Assembly (NCBI GenBank): GCA_019671005.1
Contig: CM033747.1
Coordinates: 24,703,188 to 24,767,187 of the forward strand
Direction: 5' to 3'
Source of the DNA: Hibiscus mutabilis
Lineage: Eukaryota; Streptophyta; Magnoliopsida; Malvales; Malvaceae
DNA length: 64,000 bases
Shown here piece by piece: positions 46,484 through 57,990 of the stretch. Position 1 is the first letter of the stretch; each line of letters starts with the position of its first letter. A program made the translations under genes and the position numbers. The notes beneath the pieces were generated by a model. That model was given only the letters and a program-made list of their open reading frames with translations. It did not search any database and was not told the origin of the DNA.

Positions 46484-47994
46484 CTCGGCATTGAAATACC
46501 TCTTGGCAAAGAAGGATAACAATCCTAGACTAATTCAATGGATGCTCTTGCTATAAGGATTTGATCTCTAGATTCGAGACAAGAAGAGGAGTGAAAACTT
46601 GGTAGCTGACCATTTATCACGATTAAAGCATCACCTAGAGGAAGGTGGAGCCACTGCCATTAGAGATGAATTCCCCGATGAATACTTACTTGTAGTCGAT
46701 TTTATGCCATAGTACGCTGACATAGTTAATTACCTGGTAAGCAATATTTTGCCACCAGATTTGGCGAGTAATGTTAGGAAACATTTTTTACGAGATGTTT
46801 GGAAATATTATTGGGATAAGCTGATTTTGTTCAAACAATGTGCAGACCAACTGATCCGCCAATGTGTGCCAGAGGATGAGCAGCACAACATTTTGCAGTT
46901 ATGCCATGCAACACCGTATAGAGGATACTTTGCTAGAATGAAGACCGCTACCAAGGTATTACAATCAATATTCTTTTGGCCTATGCTGTTTAACGACGCT
47001 TATTACTTTGCCAAGGCATGCGACCGATGTCAGAGGACGTGTAACATCTATAGCAGACATCAATTGCCACTCTAAAATATTATGCTAGTGGAGCTATTTG
47101 ACGTATGGGGAATAGACTTCATGGGTCTCTTTCCCTATCATTTGGCAACCTATATATTCTCGTGGTCGTTGATTATGTTTCCAAGTGGGTTGAGGCTATT
47201 GCGCTACCAACAAATAATGCCAAGACTGTTGCCAAGTTCTTGCATAAGAACATCTTTACTAGATCTGATACCCCCAAAGCCATCATTCATGATGAAGGTA
47301 CACATTTTAAGTGCAATTTAATCTCTAGAGCTTTGTGCAGGTATGAAATCCAGCAACATATTGCCACAGCTTACCATCCCCAAACAAATGGCTAAGTGGA
47401 GATCTCAAACAAAGAAATCAAAAACATTTTGGAAAAAACTGTGAATCCAACAAGGAAGGACTGGTCCTTGAGACTAGATGATTCCTTGTAGGCTTACAAA
47501 ACATCCTTTAAGACTCTGTTGGGAACTTCTCCTTATAGGCTCGTGTTTGGGAAGGCATGCCACTTGCTAGTGGAATTGGAATATAGATCTTATTGGGCAA
47601 TCAAAAACTCAATATAGAGTAAAGAGCTACTGGTACAAAACGCTTATTGGACATAAACAAACTAGAGAAATTTATAAAATAAGCTTACAAGAACGCCAAA
47701 CTCTACAAGGAAAAAACAAAACGATGGCATGACAATAAGATATTGCCAAGGCAATTTGAGGTAGGCTAATGTGTCTTGTTAGTTAACTCGAAGCTAAAGT
47801 TGTTTCGAGGTAAGCTCAAGTCTAGATGGCCAGGACCCTTTGAAGTTATGAAACCATATGCTCATGGAGCAGTGGATATCAAGGATTTGAAGACGATAAT
47901 AATTTCTAAAATAAACGGCCGAAGATTGAAACACTATTTGAAAGACACTCAAAAGGATGCTAAAAAGGTTGTCATCTTCGTAGAGGTTCCGTGA
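46484..47994 (+). pseudogene. Y end of RNase H and integrase, RT deleted
   Basis: At about 46,484 the pre-RT text (LKYAYLY) joins SALKYLLAKKD of RNase H, so all RT motifs and most RNase H residues are missing. Integrase follows: zinc domain with CDRCQRTCN near 47,025, core with GIDFMG (47,110) and HDEGTHFKCN, a frameshift near 47,150, and a stop in place of the codon after YHPQTNG (47,394). The C-terminal LKSRWPGPFEVMKPY and RRLKHYLKD run to TGA at 47,994. Several further stops lie near 47,490-47,770. Confidence 0.87.
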
Positions 47995-47999
47995 ACGTC

Positions 48000-48836
48000 A
48001 TCATCATGGTTTGATTTTTGTATATATTAGGTTAAATGTTTTTATTTTTTTATTTATTTTCCTTTCTTTTACTTTTTATTTTTCTTTTGTTGTGTTGAAA
48101 GGTTTTTCTTGAATAAGTGTAGGATTTGTGTGCCAGGCAGAATGCCAGGGTAGAAGCTTGGCATGGGGCAATTAAAAGATTGAAGAAATTTACCCTAGCT
48201 GCCCAAGGCTTGAATAAGCTCGGCCTAAGAAGAGTGTGACAATTTTTGCTAGGTATTGAAATTACCTTAGCCGCCTAAAGCGATAAGGTGAAATTCAAAA
48301 TTTCAACCTAATCACATTTTCACTTCACCTTTTTCCCGCGCCATCTTATCACTTAAACCCTTGTCACATTATCTTTTTTCCCAAACATGCAAAAGCCCAT
48401 CATTATCCCTTATCAACCGGCCACATCAATCACACCGAATTAAACACTTAACCTTTCACCCTTCTATCTACTTAAAATTCTAACTGATCCAAAGATTAAA
48501 CCTTTTCACTTTTCCCTCAAATTTCTTTATCAAGCAAGAAACCAAGAATCACCCTTCTTCTTTCAAACATCACTCATTGAATCTGCCAGAACTGACACAC
48601 CACATAAATCTGAAGATGAAGGAATCTCAAGCCAAGCCAAGGTTGCTACCACACCTACAACACCTATATCATCTGCTATCACGGAAGTTCTCCATGATCT
48701 TAGAGCTTCCACAGCCGCATTAAAACCCAACCTAAAATGGAAGAAGCATATGGCTCCCAACTGAGAGAGCTTTATCAAAAGAAAGACCCGCGTATCAAGG
48801 CCGAAAAGCTCCAAAGATGAGTCATTCTCTTCCTAA
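48000..48836 (+). pseudogene. Y spacer and env-position ORF tail
   Basis: 48,000-48,550 shows no readable domain. From about 48,560 a degenerate tail is readable: SSAITEVLHDLRASTAALKP, a basic KWKKHMAPN, a stop, then FIKRKTRVSRPKSSKDE ending near 48,836. The same pattern (EVL-D-RAST, KKHM-PN, KRKT-VSRP) stands in Z. It corresponds to the extra ORF after pol, and the domain part is eroded. Confidence 0.55.
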
Positions 48837-49930
48837 ACTTCTTTACATTTCATTTCATTGCATTTCACATGATCATGTATTTTTCTATTTTTACTTTCTT
48901 TTTTTATGTTGTTTGCATGCATTGAGGATAATGTACACCTTTGGTTTGGGGATGTGTATCCTCACATTAAGTTTGCCATGCCATTCATGTTTAAATTTTA
49001 GTTGCCACGTAGATTAGTTTTCCATGTAGGATTAAAATTTGTCTACCAAACCACTAATTTTTTGCCTCGGTCAATTTTGTACTTATAATTTTTGCCAACA
49101 CTGCTAGTTTAGGAGAATTTGTGCTAGATTATCTGTCTTATGAAGAAACTGGAATTTAGAGCTTCTATGCCAGCAGGTTAGCATTGCCAAGTAGCTTGGC
49201 AATCGAACTCTATTTTAGGGAACTTTAGTTTCACTTTACATGAGGTATGCATCTAGTCTGCGAAACAAACTTAGGTTCGCTTGAAACTAAACTCAAGAAA
49301 AAAGAACAATGCAGTGTAGAATGAAAGAATAAGGGAACAATATTCTGCCAAAAGCTGAAAAAACTTGAGAACACTCCTCTGCCTTAGGGAAAATAATTAA
49401 CTTGGGTCTTCGTGGTTTGCTTCCTCTTAGTTCTCAAGCCAACATAACTTTAGGGTATGAGTGTAATCGGTTAGCTTAGTGATTTAATCTGGATTAACAT
49501 GGTTATTCGTAGTTTGCTCCCTCTTATGTCTCACGCCAAAAAGTACATGACACGACCCTAATCAAATGCCATCATAAAAACACCCTTGGCAAATAAAGAA
49601 ATAAAAGAGAGAAAAAATAAAATATTTAAATAAAAATAAAATTTTTGAGTTTGGGTAGTAAAGTTGACTAAGGGAGTTGAGTAAATTTGATTCATATTGC
49701 CTGCACTTCATGCACACTTGATGACCTTAGACTATAACTATATTGCTGCACTCGAATTTGCTTGGCATTGATACACTGAATATCAAAGGACAGACCTAGG
49801 ATAATATTTTGCTAGCTGGTAGGTGATTAGAACCGTGACAATTTTGTTGTGGTACTTTTCCTGTTATTCTGTTTCTATAGATTTTTAGTTGCATTACTTG
49901 AGGACAAGCAATGATCTAGGTTTAGGGGTG
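48837..49930 (+). other. Y 3' UTR with two hairpin-polypurine modules and paired boxes
   Basis: Internal module: GCATTGAGGATAATGT at 48,919 and GGTTTGGGGATG. Terminal module: TTACTTGAGGACAAGCAA at 49,894 and GGTTTAGGGGTG at the LTR. Paired CGTGGTTTGCT-CCTCTTA boxes lie at 49,408 and 49,503. No gene. Confidence 0.75.
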
Positions 49931-51361
49931 TGTTAACTCCCTAAAAGTACTGATTTTTATGCTTATTTCACAATGTTTTTCTTGCCATTAAGTATATATA
50001 TTTTCATTTAGTTGTTAAATTCATGCATTTGCATAAGGAGTTAAGAGCTATTATGTTGCCAATATGAAGGGTTATTTTGCTGGTTTTGATACAAGACATA
50101 GGCAGACAGGCATGGCATAGAGGCGCTGGCAGAGAATGTACGAAAGGAAGCAAGAGAATTACCAAGTAGTAGTTGGCATAGATGGACCAAACAATGCCAT
50201 GCTTGGTTGGCAAAGGATTGACGTCTAATGATCGGTCAAGGTAGTTGTTGGACCTTGTACATGTTACCCCTAGGTTTCAAATTGGGATAAAAGGATAACG
50301 CGTCTTATCCCTTTACGTATTCAAAATTCAAACTCAAAATCTTATCCTATGGTTTCTACGCAATCCTATTTAAAGGAGCTCAAGCCACCACTTGAGGGGG
50401 GATTGAAGAGAGGCTACATTGTGGTGAACCAAAAGGCGACGTGGTTTGACCAACTAATACCAAGAGCTTTGGAGCATTCAAAGGGCTACATTGAAGGATC
50501 TCCTTCTTATCCATTCTCTTAGTCTTATTTGTTTTTATTTTGAAATGATGATGAGAACCGATGATGTTTTATGGATGGACCCCAACCATGAACCAAGCTT
50601 TTAAAGTTGGTTGGGGGATATTTGTGATTAAAGTTGGTTTTATATTTGGTTTTTAATAATCTAAATGCCTTGGCATTATTTTCTATCTACTAGTACTTAA
50701 TTTTCTCAAATCCTTTGCCATACGATAGTTGGCATAGTATGCTTATTGCACCTTAATATCTCAACAGACTTAAGGGACAATGATCAGTTGCCAGATACTA
50801 AGGCGAGAAGCTTCGATAGAAGATGTTCAAGTAGATAAACTTACTTCAGAAGTGAGTCTACCCCTTAGGATTAAAGGTTGACACTTAATCGAGTTAATTA
50901 ATAAAAAGCTTCACTATAGACATATAAGGGTTTTATCATGGTTAATTTAGGGTATTGCCATTGAAAAAGGCAATACTACCTTTAATCTGCTCAGAAATAA
51001 AACCAAGGTAGGATATTATTAAAGGCTGGCATAAGTATCATGAAATCCAAGCATCACTTACCAATGCTCATCATTCAATTGAACACTTTCGTTGTCATAC
51101 TGCTTCCATTTTCACTACTTTGTTTTCACTATCCTTTCAATCAAAAATCCAAATCATTTTAAACACTTTTATTTTCTTACAAACAAGTAAACATTAAGCA
51201 AATAAGTTCTTGGTCAATCCATGTGGATTCAATACTCAGCTTACTATTGTATTACTTGCTAACCGTGTATACTTGTACGCATAAGAATCACCTTGGCATT
51301 ATTTTCTTGCACTTTTACACTAAATATTCAATCGTTTGCCAAGCGTTAGCTATAGTAGACA
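49931..51361 (+). repeat. Y 3' LTR
   Basis: 1431 bp, uninterrupted partner of the 5' LTR (1435 bp without D). It carries CCTATTTAAAGGAG near 50,366. Confidence 0.93.
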
Positions 51362-51615
51362 CTAGACTTGAATGAAATAAATCTAAAATGCTAAGGGTGA
51401 AAATACCAATTTTTACAAAGAACAAACAAAAATGTGGAGTGACAATGCATTTATCCTATTTCGATGAAAACTTTTATTGATTGATTAAGATAATTCAAGT
51501 TGTCTAGAATGCATTTGATCTTTTGTTGGACCTTGATGTTTTGATCTTTGAGGATAAGGAAGAAATTCAAGTTTGGCGGTGTTAAAGCATTATCTAAAGG
51601 GATATCATGTAGAAT
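51362..51615 (+). pseudogene. Z integrase C-terminus (decayed)
   Basis: This continues Z pol after Y. It is readable as LDLNE, a degraded FYKEQTKMWSDNA-like stretch near 51,410-51,450, and LKHYLKGYHVECQG at 51,580-51,620, the end of the integrase in this group. Confidence 0.7.
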
Positions 51616-53792
51616 GCCAAGGAATTTATTCTTATTATCCCCACATTGACATCCATTGTATCACCATTTTTTTATTTTCATTGTCTATTTATTATTTTTT
51701 CTTTTATTTTAGTATATTTATCATTTATTGTTTTTATTTTTATCTTTATCTTATTTTTCTGGTTTGAAAGGTTTTTTTGTGAGTGTTAGTATATAATACA
51801 TTGCCAAGGCAGTATGCCAAAGAAGAACTGCATGTGGACATCCGGATAAGGACGAAAATGCTAGTTGTCTAATTTGTTACAACAATTTTTTAGGACATTT
51901 GAAAGGAAATTTTTTTACAAGAGCGGAAACCTTTCCTTGGGTTGCCTATAAAAGTTAAATTTTAAATTTCAAAAAGTCAACCATTCTTATTTTTACCCTA
52001 TCATTTCAACCTGTCGCTTTTATCCTCCTCCCCCCGGCTTAAACCCATTTTTATTATCCCAGGTCTCCAAACACGATCTATCCAAGGAAATAAGGAGTCA
52101 AACTTATCATTATCCCTTATCTAAATCTCATCTTTTAAACTTTCCCAACTGGAGATTTACTTGTATTCCACTTAATAACCCCTATTCTTAATTTTCTAAA
52201 GCCCTTTTTTTGTTTAAACTATTTTCTTAGTTTAATACAAACCAAGAACCCATCTTTTTTCAACCTTTGTTCTTGGATTTGATTTTTGTTTTGCACGCAT
52301 CTTCTTAAAACAAGCCAATAACAAATTTTCTTTAATAAAGAAATAAAGAAAAAGTTTGAGGAGAAATTTAACTAGATGCAACGAAAGTTGATCCACTCAT
52401 TCAAAAGGTTTTAAATTCAAGAACAAGCCTAATTTAGGGTTCTTTATCCTTGAGTCGATGGACATTGTAAAGAAACATAAATGGGAAGTCTTTTTCCATT
52501 CGCTAATTAAATCAATTCCACCATGTAGTTCACTTGTTCTTTGACCACTCACTACAAAAGATTCACCTTTTCTATTTGTAATTATTCTCTATCTTTTATT
52601 ACTTTTTGATTAACCACATTTAATGGTTTGTTTAGTTTGGATTCTTCTTTTGCAATGAGTACCCACATTCAACGTTCATGGACTTTGTGAATACACCATA
52701 CTCACAAGACAACTTCAAACAAGGACCTATGTTTCTATTCTTGCATCGAACAAAGTAGAAATACTTGATGTTTTAAAGAGATCACCCATAAATACATTGG
52801 CATTAAAACCACAATTTTGAGATATTTGAATCACTTTTTTGAAATGGTTTTCCTCTCAAACAACACCAACAATAAAATTTAGTACAAATAGAGAGAGTGA
52901 TGGGATTGTTGCACTATATTATGATGGAAGAAAAATCAATGTATCCTCTCCTAGAGTTGGATGAAACAAAGGTAATATCTCGATCAACTACCAATGTAAG
53001 TTCGGTTTTGTTGATGCTCACAAGTGAAGTCTTCCGACTAATAAAGTCTCCCAGCTTGATTTTGATAATCAATCAAATTTGCAAAGAGGGGTGGATTACC
53101 CTTTGAGTATGGAACCAAGGAAAATTTAAAATTTGAAATGATTTATAGTGGTCCGACTTCCTCAACCAAGTCTACCTCCACTACCTTAGCTATCCATACT
53201 TTGGCATTACTTCCACAAATCCACTAAATTTGTCTTTTCTTTTCAGGCTCAAGGAGAAAACTTTACAACCCTCAAAGCATATACCCCAAGATTTGAGACA
53301 CTCTCACAAAGAGAATAAAAATTTAGCAATCAATGCCCTAAGACTACTCTTGAAGGCATATCAAATATGTTTGCACAATTTAGATCTCACCCAAAATCCT
53401 TTTTCCCAAATGTGAAATTTAGCTCACTAGTGTTTTAATTTGTTCATATGACAATTTAAACAAAAATAATGTCATTATACATGTTTCACCTATTGAGGTT
53501 GTTCCATTTGCCAAAAGCTTGCTTTTAAACCTCTAAAGAGTTTGTGATAAAGTACTAGCCACTAAGGGTTGGTTTGGAGCCATTGGGGACTTAATTTCTA
53601 CCATTAAATGCACTTCTTCTTTTGCATCTCTTGTAGCTCTTTGGGTATCGGTATCTGAGTTAGTGTGAATCATTGAGGAAGTTCTTGATGATGTGAGGGC
53701 CTCTACTGTTGTCTCGAAAAAAAGAAAAAAAAAACACATGACACCCAATAGAGGGAGCTTTGTCAAGAGAAAGACTCACGTCTCACGGCCAG
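51616..53792 (+). pseudogene. Z spacer and eroded env-position ORF (cut by C)
   Basis: The stretch after integrase has T-rich text, then GCCAAGGCAGTATGCCA near 51,802, which also follows pol in Y. From 52,300 to 53,560 I can read only short open pieces without a domain I recognise. The end is clear: EEVLDDVRAST, KKRKKKHMTPNRGSFVKRKT and HVSRP at 53,670-53,790, then element C. After C it continues EPSNESLLP at 61,864-61,890, so C inserted within the last codons of the ORF. Confidence 0.5.
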
Positions 53793-55481
53793 TGATAAGT
53801 GTTCAAAAGTACTATTTTTATTACCCTTTTTACTCATATTATTGTTAGACTTAAACTCATATTAGTTGCATAATTAGTCATTCATGCATTAATTCATGTT
53901 CCTTTCCACCGTTGAGCTTGATTACATAACTTGGTGATTTTTGTGGAAAAAGATATTGCTTTGGTGTGTTTTTGTGTGTGTGCAGAATCACTTGCCTAAA
54001 CAAGGCTAGAACCAGATGCCAAGGCAGTGCATGAAGGAGATACCGAGCTAGTTGCCAAGGCAATGCTTGAAGGAGATGCCGAGCTAGTTGCCAAGGTAAT
54101 TTTCGACAAAGAATAAGATGATATGGTAGTCGAAATTGATGACTAGATAAGCCCAAGATGATGTGGAGCAAACTTAAATTCCAAAGGAGTTTGATTTCCA
54201 CGAAGAGGTTAAAGAGAAATTAAATCCCAATAAGATAGGAGAAGTTCTAGAAGGAATTTAAATATAATAAAGAATTATATTCTTTAAAGATAATTTAATT
54301 CCAACTTAACTTCCTCCTCAAGAAGGATTTTGACCTAGCCATCTCCTATTTAAAGGACCAAGCAGTCAAAGAGAGGTAAGAAAAGAAGAGAGGATTTTTT
54401 ATAACTCCAAAGGAGCAAGAAGAGAGAATTTTTGACAAACTCCAAAGGGGAAGAGATGAGAGATTTCGACAAGAAGGGAGAAGCTTGGAGAGAGTTCGAT
54501 TGGGAGAGAATTCAAGGGGGCTGATCGATTTCTTCTTCTTCTTCTTTGCTTCCATTAGATTCATGTTTGGGAATTATTCTTTGTATATCTTTTGAACCCA
54601 ACCATGAACTAACTTGATTGGTTGGGTTATTGTGTTTTGTTGTTGTGAAAAACAATTGGATTTTGTTTAGGTTTTTGAGTTGCAATTCAATTTTCAAAGT
54701 TTGTTCATTCTTGGTTCTCAATCTTGTTTGCGAGTGAATTGGGAGAGGATCTCGTAACTTCATCTATTTATCTAATATCAGAAGAGTTAGATTCAAGAAA
54801 CGAATGAGAATGGTCTTTATTCAATCAATTGATGGTGAAGACTAATCCGGCTTAGGAATAAGTTTAGGATTTCAACGACTAAGAGGAGTGCAAGATTGGT
54901 TGTTGTTCACCCTTGATTCACGCAGGGATGTATTATCAAGGCATGCACAAATAGCTAGAGTTTTGACTTAGGGATAAGAAGAAACCATTGAAGAATGCTT
55001 CACCGAACTTTGGAAGTGAATGCTCAATTGCCCAGGCAATCGACCCATCCTTAATTGCCCAGGCAATCTGATCAGACAACAAGGGGGAATTGCCCTGGCA
55101 ACCGACCAGGCAACACGGCAGAATTGCCCTGGCAATCAACTAGGCAATTGCAACCAAATTGCCCTGGCAATCGACTAGGCAATCATAACAGGATTGCTCT
55201 GGCGATCCGGCTGCTACTCAATCACCAAGACGATCCAATCGGCTATCACACCTTAACTCATGATAACCTGGCCTATTCTCTCTTTTGATTTCATCTATTC
55301 TTTTAGTTTACTCGTTAATTAGAACTCCTATTATCAATTTTGTTTTTACTTTTCACAGTGCAGTAACTTAAGCAAAGTGGCCTAAACCAATCCCTGTAGA
55401 GATGATACTCGATACTCATATCACTTTATTACTTGCGACGTGTATACTTGCACAATTGCGGAGCACTTATTACACGCAACA
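53793..55481 (+). repeat. C 5' LTR
   Basis: 1689 bp. TATTTAAAG at 54,347. The 36-bp array is at 54,005-54,110. Five perfect TTGCCNNGGCAA palindromes lie within 55,028-55,170 (starts 55,028, 55,055, 55,090, 55,124, 55,159). The 3' LTR has one more unit in this array. Confidence 0.95.
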
Positions 55482-55487
55482 AGTTTT

Positions 55488-55505
55488 TGGCGCCGCTGCC
55501 GGGGA
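55488..55505 (+). other. C primer binding site (tRNA-Asp)
   Basis: TGGCGCCGCTGCCGGGGA, one difference from the tRNA-Asp complement, 6 bp after the LTR. Confidence 0.92.
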
Positions 55506-55623
55506 TTGGCAATTGGTGTTAGTTGTTTTTGTTATTGCATTTTTTTCTTAGTTTTACTAACTTTTCTTTTTGTTTGTTTTATCAAAAAAATTAATTAGAT
55601 GCGTACAAGTTAAGGGACATAAC

Positions 55624-56768
55624 ATGTCGGGAAATAAAAGTCGATCTATTCGAGAGTTGATGTTGGAAGATATGAATCAATCCAATCAAGAGTTTCTTGC
55701 ACCCTTTGATGATTACCCATACCAACCGAGAAAAGCCCAAAAAGCATATACCGTGGAAAAATCTTGTGCTATGTGTGGAGAACATCCTGTGTTTGAAAAT
55801 TGCCCTTGCATTTTCGGTGCATATGACTACATGGAGGACCATAGAGGGAACCAGCAGCAAAATTCTTCATGGTATGGTCAAAAAGTTCAAAAAAAATTTT
55901 ACCATAACAATTTTGCCGCAGCAACAGATATGTCATGGCAATGTAGTCCTTTTCAAGAGCATTCTGATTCCTTGGAAGAAACGTTGATAGCTTCCTTGGC
56001 TAGACTTGACGGATCAATTGAAGAGATTCGAGAGCTATCAAAGTCCATGTATACGAGGATAGCTCAGTGAGATGCAACCTTGGGGGATTCAGAAGATCAA
56101 TTGAGGAGATCCACATATGTCATGGATAACATGCACCAACAATTCATTCCTAGGGATACTAAAGTCCCAAGGCAAGAGGACAAGGAACAATGCAAGGAAA
56201 GCTCTCCGATGTGTGAGGAACAACTAAAACCTCAAAGTCGAGAGTATGTTGATGAGAAAGACTACCCAACACTTGATGAGCCTGAGCAACAAATTGCCTC
56301 GGCAATAATTGAGGAGCCTGAATAGAGCAATGCCGCGACAACACTCAGTGAAGCTGAGAACAACAATACTATAGCAAATTCTGAGGAACCTGATGCCCAG
56401 AAGGTTACAACGTTGATGCTGAAGCAGGAATCTGTAGATTGCTCTCATCTACAGTTGCCACAGCAATCGCATGACCACATGCAAGATCAACGAGAAGATA
56501 ATACTTTGCCAATGGAATATGAACAGGTAATGGTTGAACCTTTTGAATTCTATAAAAACTCACCTCGTCCATTGCAGGTATGTCTTGAGGAACCGATGTT
56601 GTTAGATTTGAAGCCATCGAAATCTCTACTGATGGAGATGTTTGAGAGGGCAAAAGAAAAAGGTGTTTGGATTCATAAAGCTTTTCAGAAAATTGGTTCT
56701 TCCTTTGACTTACAACAAATTTTGGCAACTGATTGCCACGACAATTGGCTAGAGCAACAATTGTGACG
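55624..56768 (+). pseudogene. C reduced gag: knuckle kept, capsid and protease absent
   Basis: ATG at 55,624 opens a frame that stays in register to 56,766 with two internal stops (TGA 56,068-56,070 and TAG 56,323-56,325). After a short N-terminus comes YTVEKSCAMCGEHPVFENCP with a CX2C-H-C knuckle near 55,770-55,800. Then a gag-tail-like helix (LEETLIASLARLDGSIEEIR) leads into an acidic region rich in EEPE and SEAEN. No capsid motif (SLRDR-KAWL) and no protease motif are present. The end (LEEPMLLDLKPSK...) resembles the pre-RT region of relatives. Whether this short gag was ever used is unknown. Confidence 0.7.
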
Positions 56769-57650
56769 ACAACGAAGGCTACATCCGACCATGATGGAGC
56801 CTGACGAGAATGAGGTAATTAAATGGTTGGGTGTTGATATAAATTTTTCTACTAAGATATTCATGCCTTCAGGAATAGTAGGAAGGTGGAGAGTATATAT
56901 GGACTACAAACGAACAAAGAAGAAAGACACATCCACCACGGTAACGCAAAAGGGAGTAGTGGCAAGAACATTGGCCAAACTCCTTTTGGGCAATATTGTC
57001 ACCCGATGGAGGGTACGGATGGACTATAAGAAGTATCAGAAACGACCCTCCTCAATTTTTCTCAAATATGCAGTAACATTAGAAGATGCATGATGGCACT
57101 CTTTTCAGGCATGGTCGAAGACTTCCTTGAGATCTTCATGGATGATTTTTCCACTTTTGGTAATGAGTTCGACAGTTGCCTCGGCAATTTAGAGAAGGTG
57201 TTGGCAAGATATGAAGAAACCGATTTAGTCCTTAATTGGGAGAAGTGCCATCTTATGGTAGATGAAGGAATATTACTCGGCCACAAGATTTCATCCAAGG
57301 GAATTGAAGTAGACAAAGCCAAGGTGGACGTGATCGAGAGATTACCCTCACCAAGTTCGATTAAAGGAATTCGAAGATTTCTTGGACATGCAAGTTTTTT
57401 ACAAGAGGTTCATTCATATTTTTTTCTAAAATTACTAAACCCTTGTGCAATTTGCTTGAACAGGATAGAGTCTTCAATTTTGATGATTCTTGTGCCCCAA
57501 GCATTCGAAACCCTAAGGAAAATCTTACCTCGGCACCCATTGTCGTTCCACCAGATTGGACGCCACCTTTTGAGCTCATGTGTGATGCAAGTGAGTTCGC
57601 GGTAAGAGCAGTCCTAGGCCAACTCAGAGGGAGGAGGACGCGGATTTAGA
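56769..57650 (+). pseudogene. C RT remnants: start and FMDD part joined, RNase H absent
   Basis: The region shows EVIKWLGVDI, then two copies of a WRV-MDYK motif (GRWRVYMDYKRTKKK near 56,890 and RWRVRMDYKKYQK near 57,010), suggesting a small duplication. At about 57,085 RT resumes at RCMMALFSGMVEDFLEIFMD with an intact FMDD box, then LNWEKCHLMVDEGILLGHKI and IKGIRRFLGH. A frameshift follows near 57,400. It reaches FELMCDASEFAVRAVLGQ (57,600) and then jumps past RNase H to the E/D-rich text before the linker. Confidence 0.8.
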
Positions 57651-57682
57651 TATATGTGATCCATTCCTGGATGAACAACTGT

Positions 57683-57990
57683 TAGATGTCTCAGCAACCC
57701 TGGATGTGCACGCCACGACAACCGCTGACGCATCGGCAACCATGGATGCGCATGCCTCAGCAACCCTCGACGCCACAGCAACTCTTGACGCGCACGCCTC
57801 GGCAACTCCAGAGGCGTACGCCTCGGCAACCACTGATATGCACGCCACGGCAACTATGGATGCGCATACCTCGGTAACCCCTGACGCCTCGATAACCCTC
57901 GACGCACATACCGCGACAACTCTATGTGCGCACGCCTCGGCAACCAAGGAAGCAATTGCCACGGCAACACATGCCTCGGCAATACCCTGG
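57683..57990 (+). repeat. Expanded D-A-H-A-S-A-T repeat linker of C
   Basis: About 13 in-frame units of 18 or 24 bp (DASATM, DAHASATL, EAYASATT, DMHATATM and others), open throughout and ending at IPWYADLVNFLVCGI. It is the longest of the three versions. GCCTCGGCAAC and GCCACGGCAAC recur in it. Confidence 0.88.

Larger units (their letters stand above)
37947..51361 (+). mobile_element. Element Y: Athila/Tat-like element lacking RT, inserted in Z integrase
   Basis: Y is 13,415 bp including D. LTRs start TGTTAACTCC and end TAGACA or TCGACA, with a perfect TSD CTAGA (37,942-37,946 and 51,362-51,366). Contents: 5' LTR (388 + 1047 bp around D), tRNA-Asp-type primer site, gag, protease, then a direct join into the end of RNase H, integrase, env-position ORF tail, 3' UTR, 3' LTR. 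RT is absent. Confidence 0.92.

Noticed and set aside
52897..53415. Frames at 52,897-53,106 and 53,230-53,415 as a separate gene
   Set aside because: They lie between Z integrase and the extra-ORF tail, are short and show no recognisable domain; eroded extra ORF is more likely.
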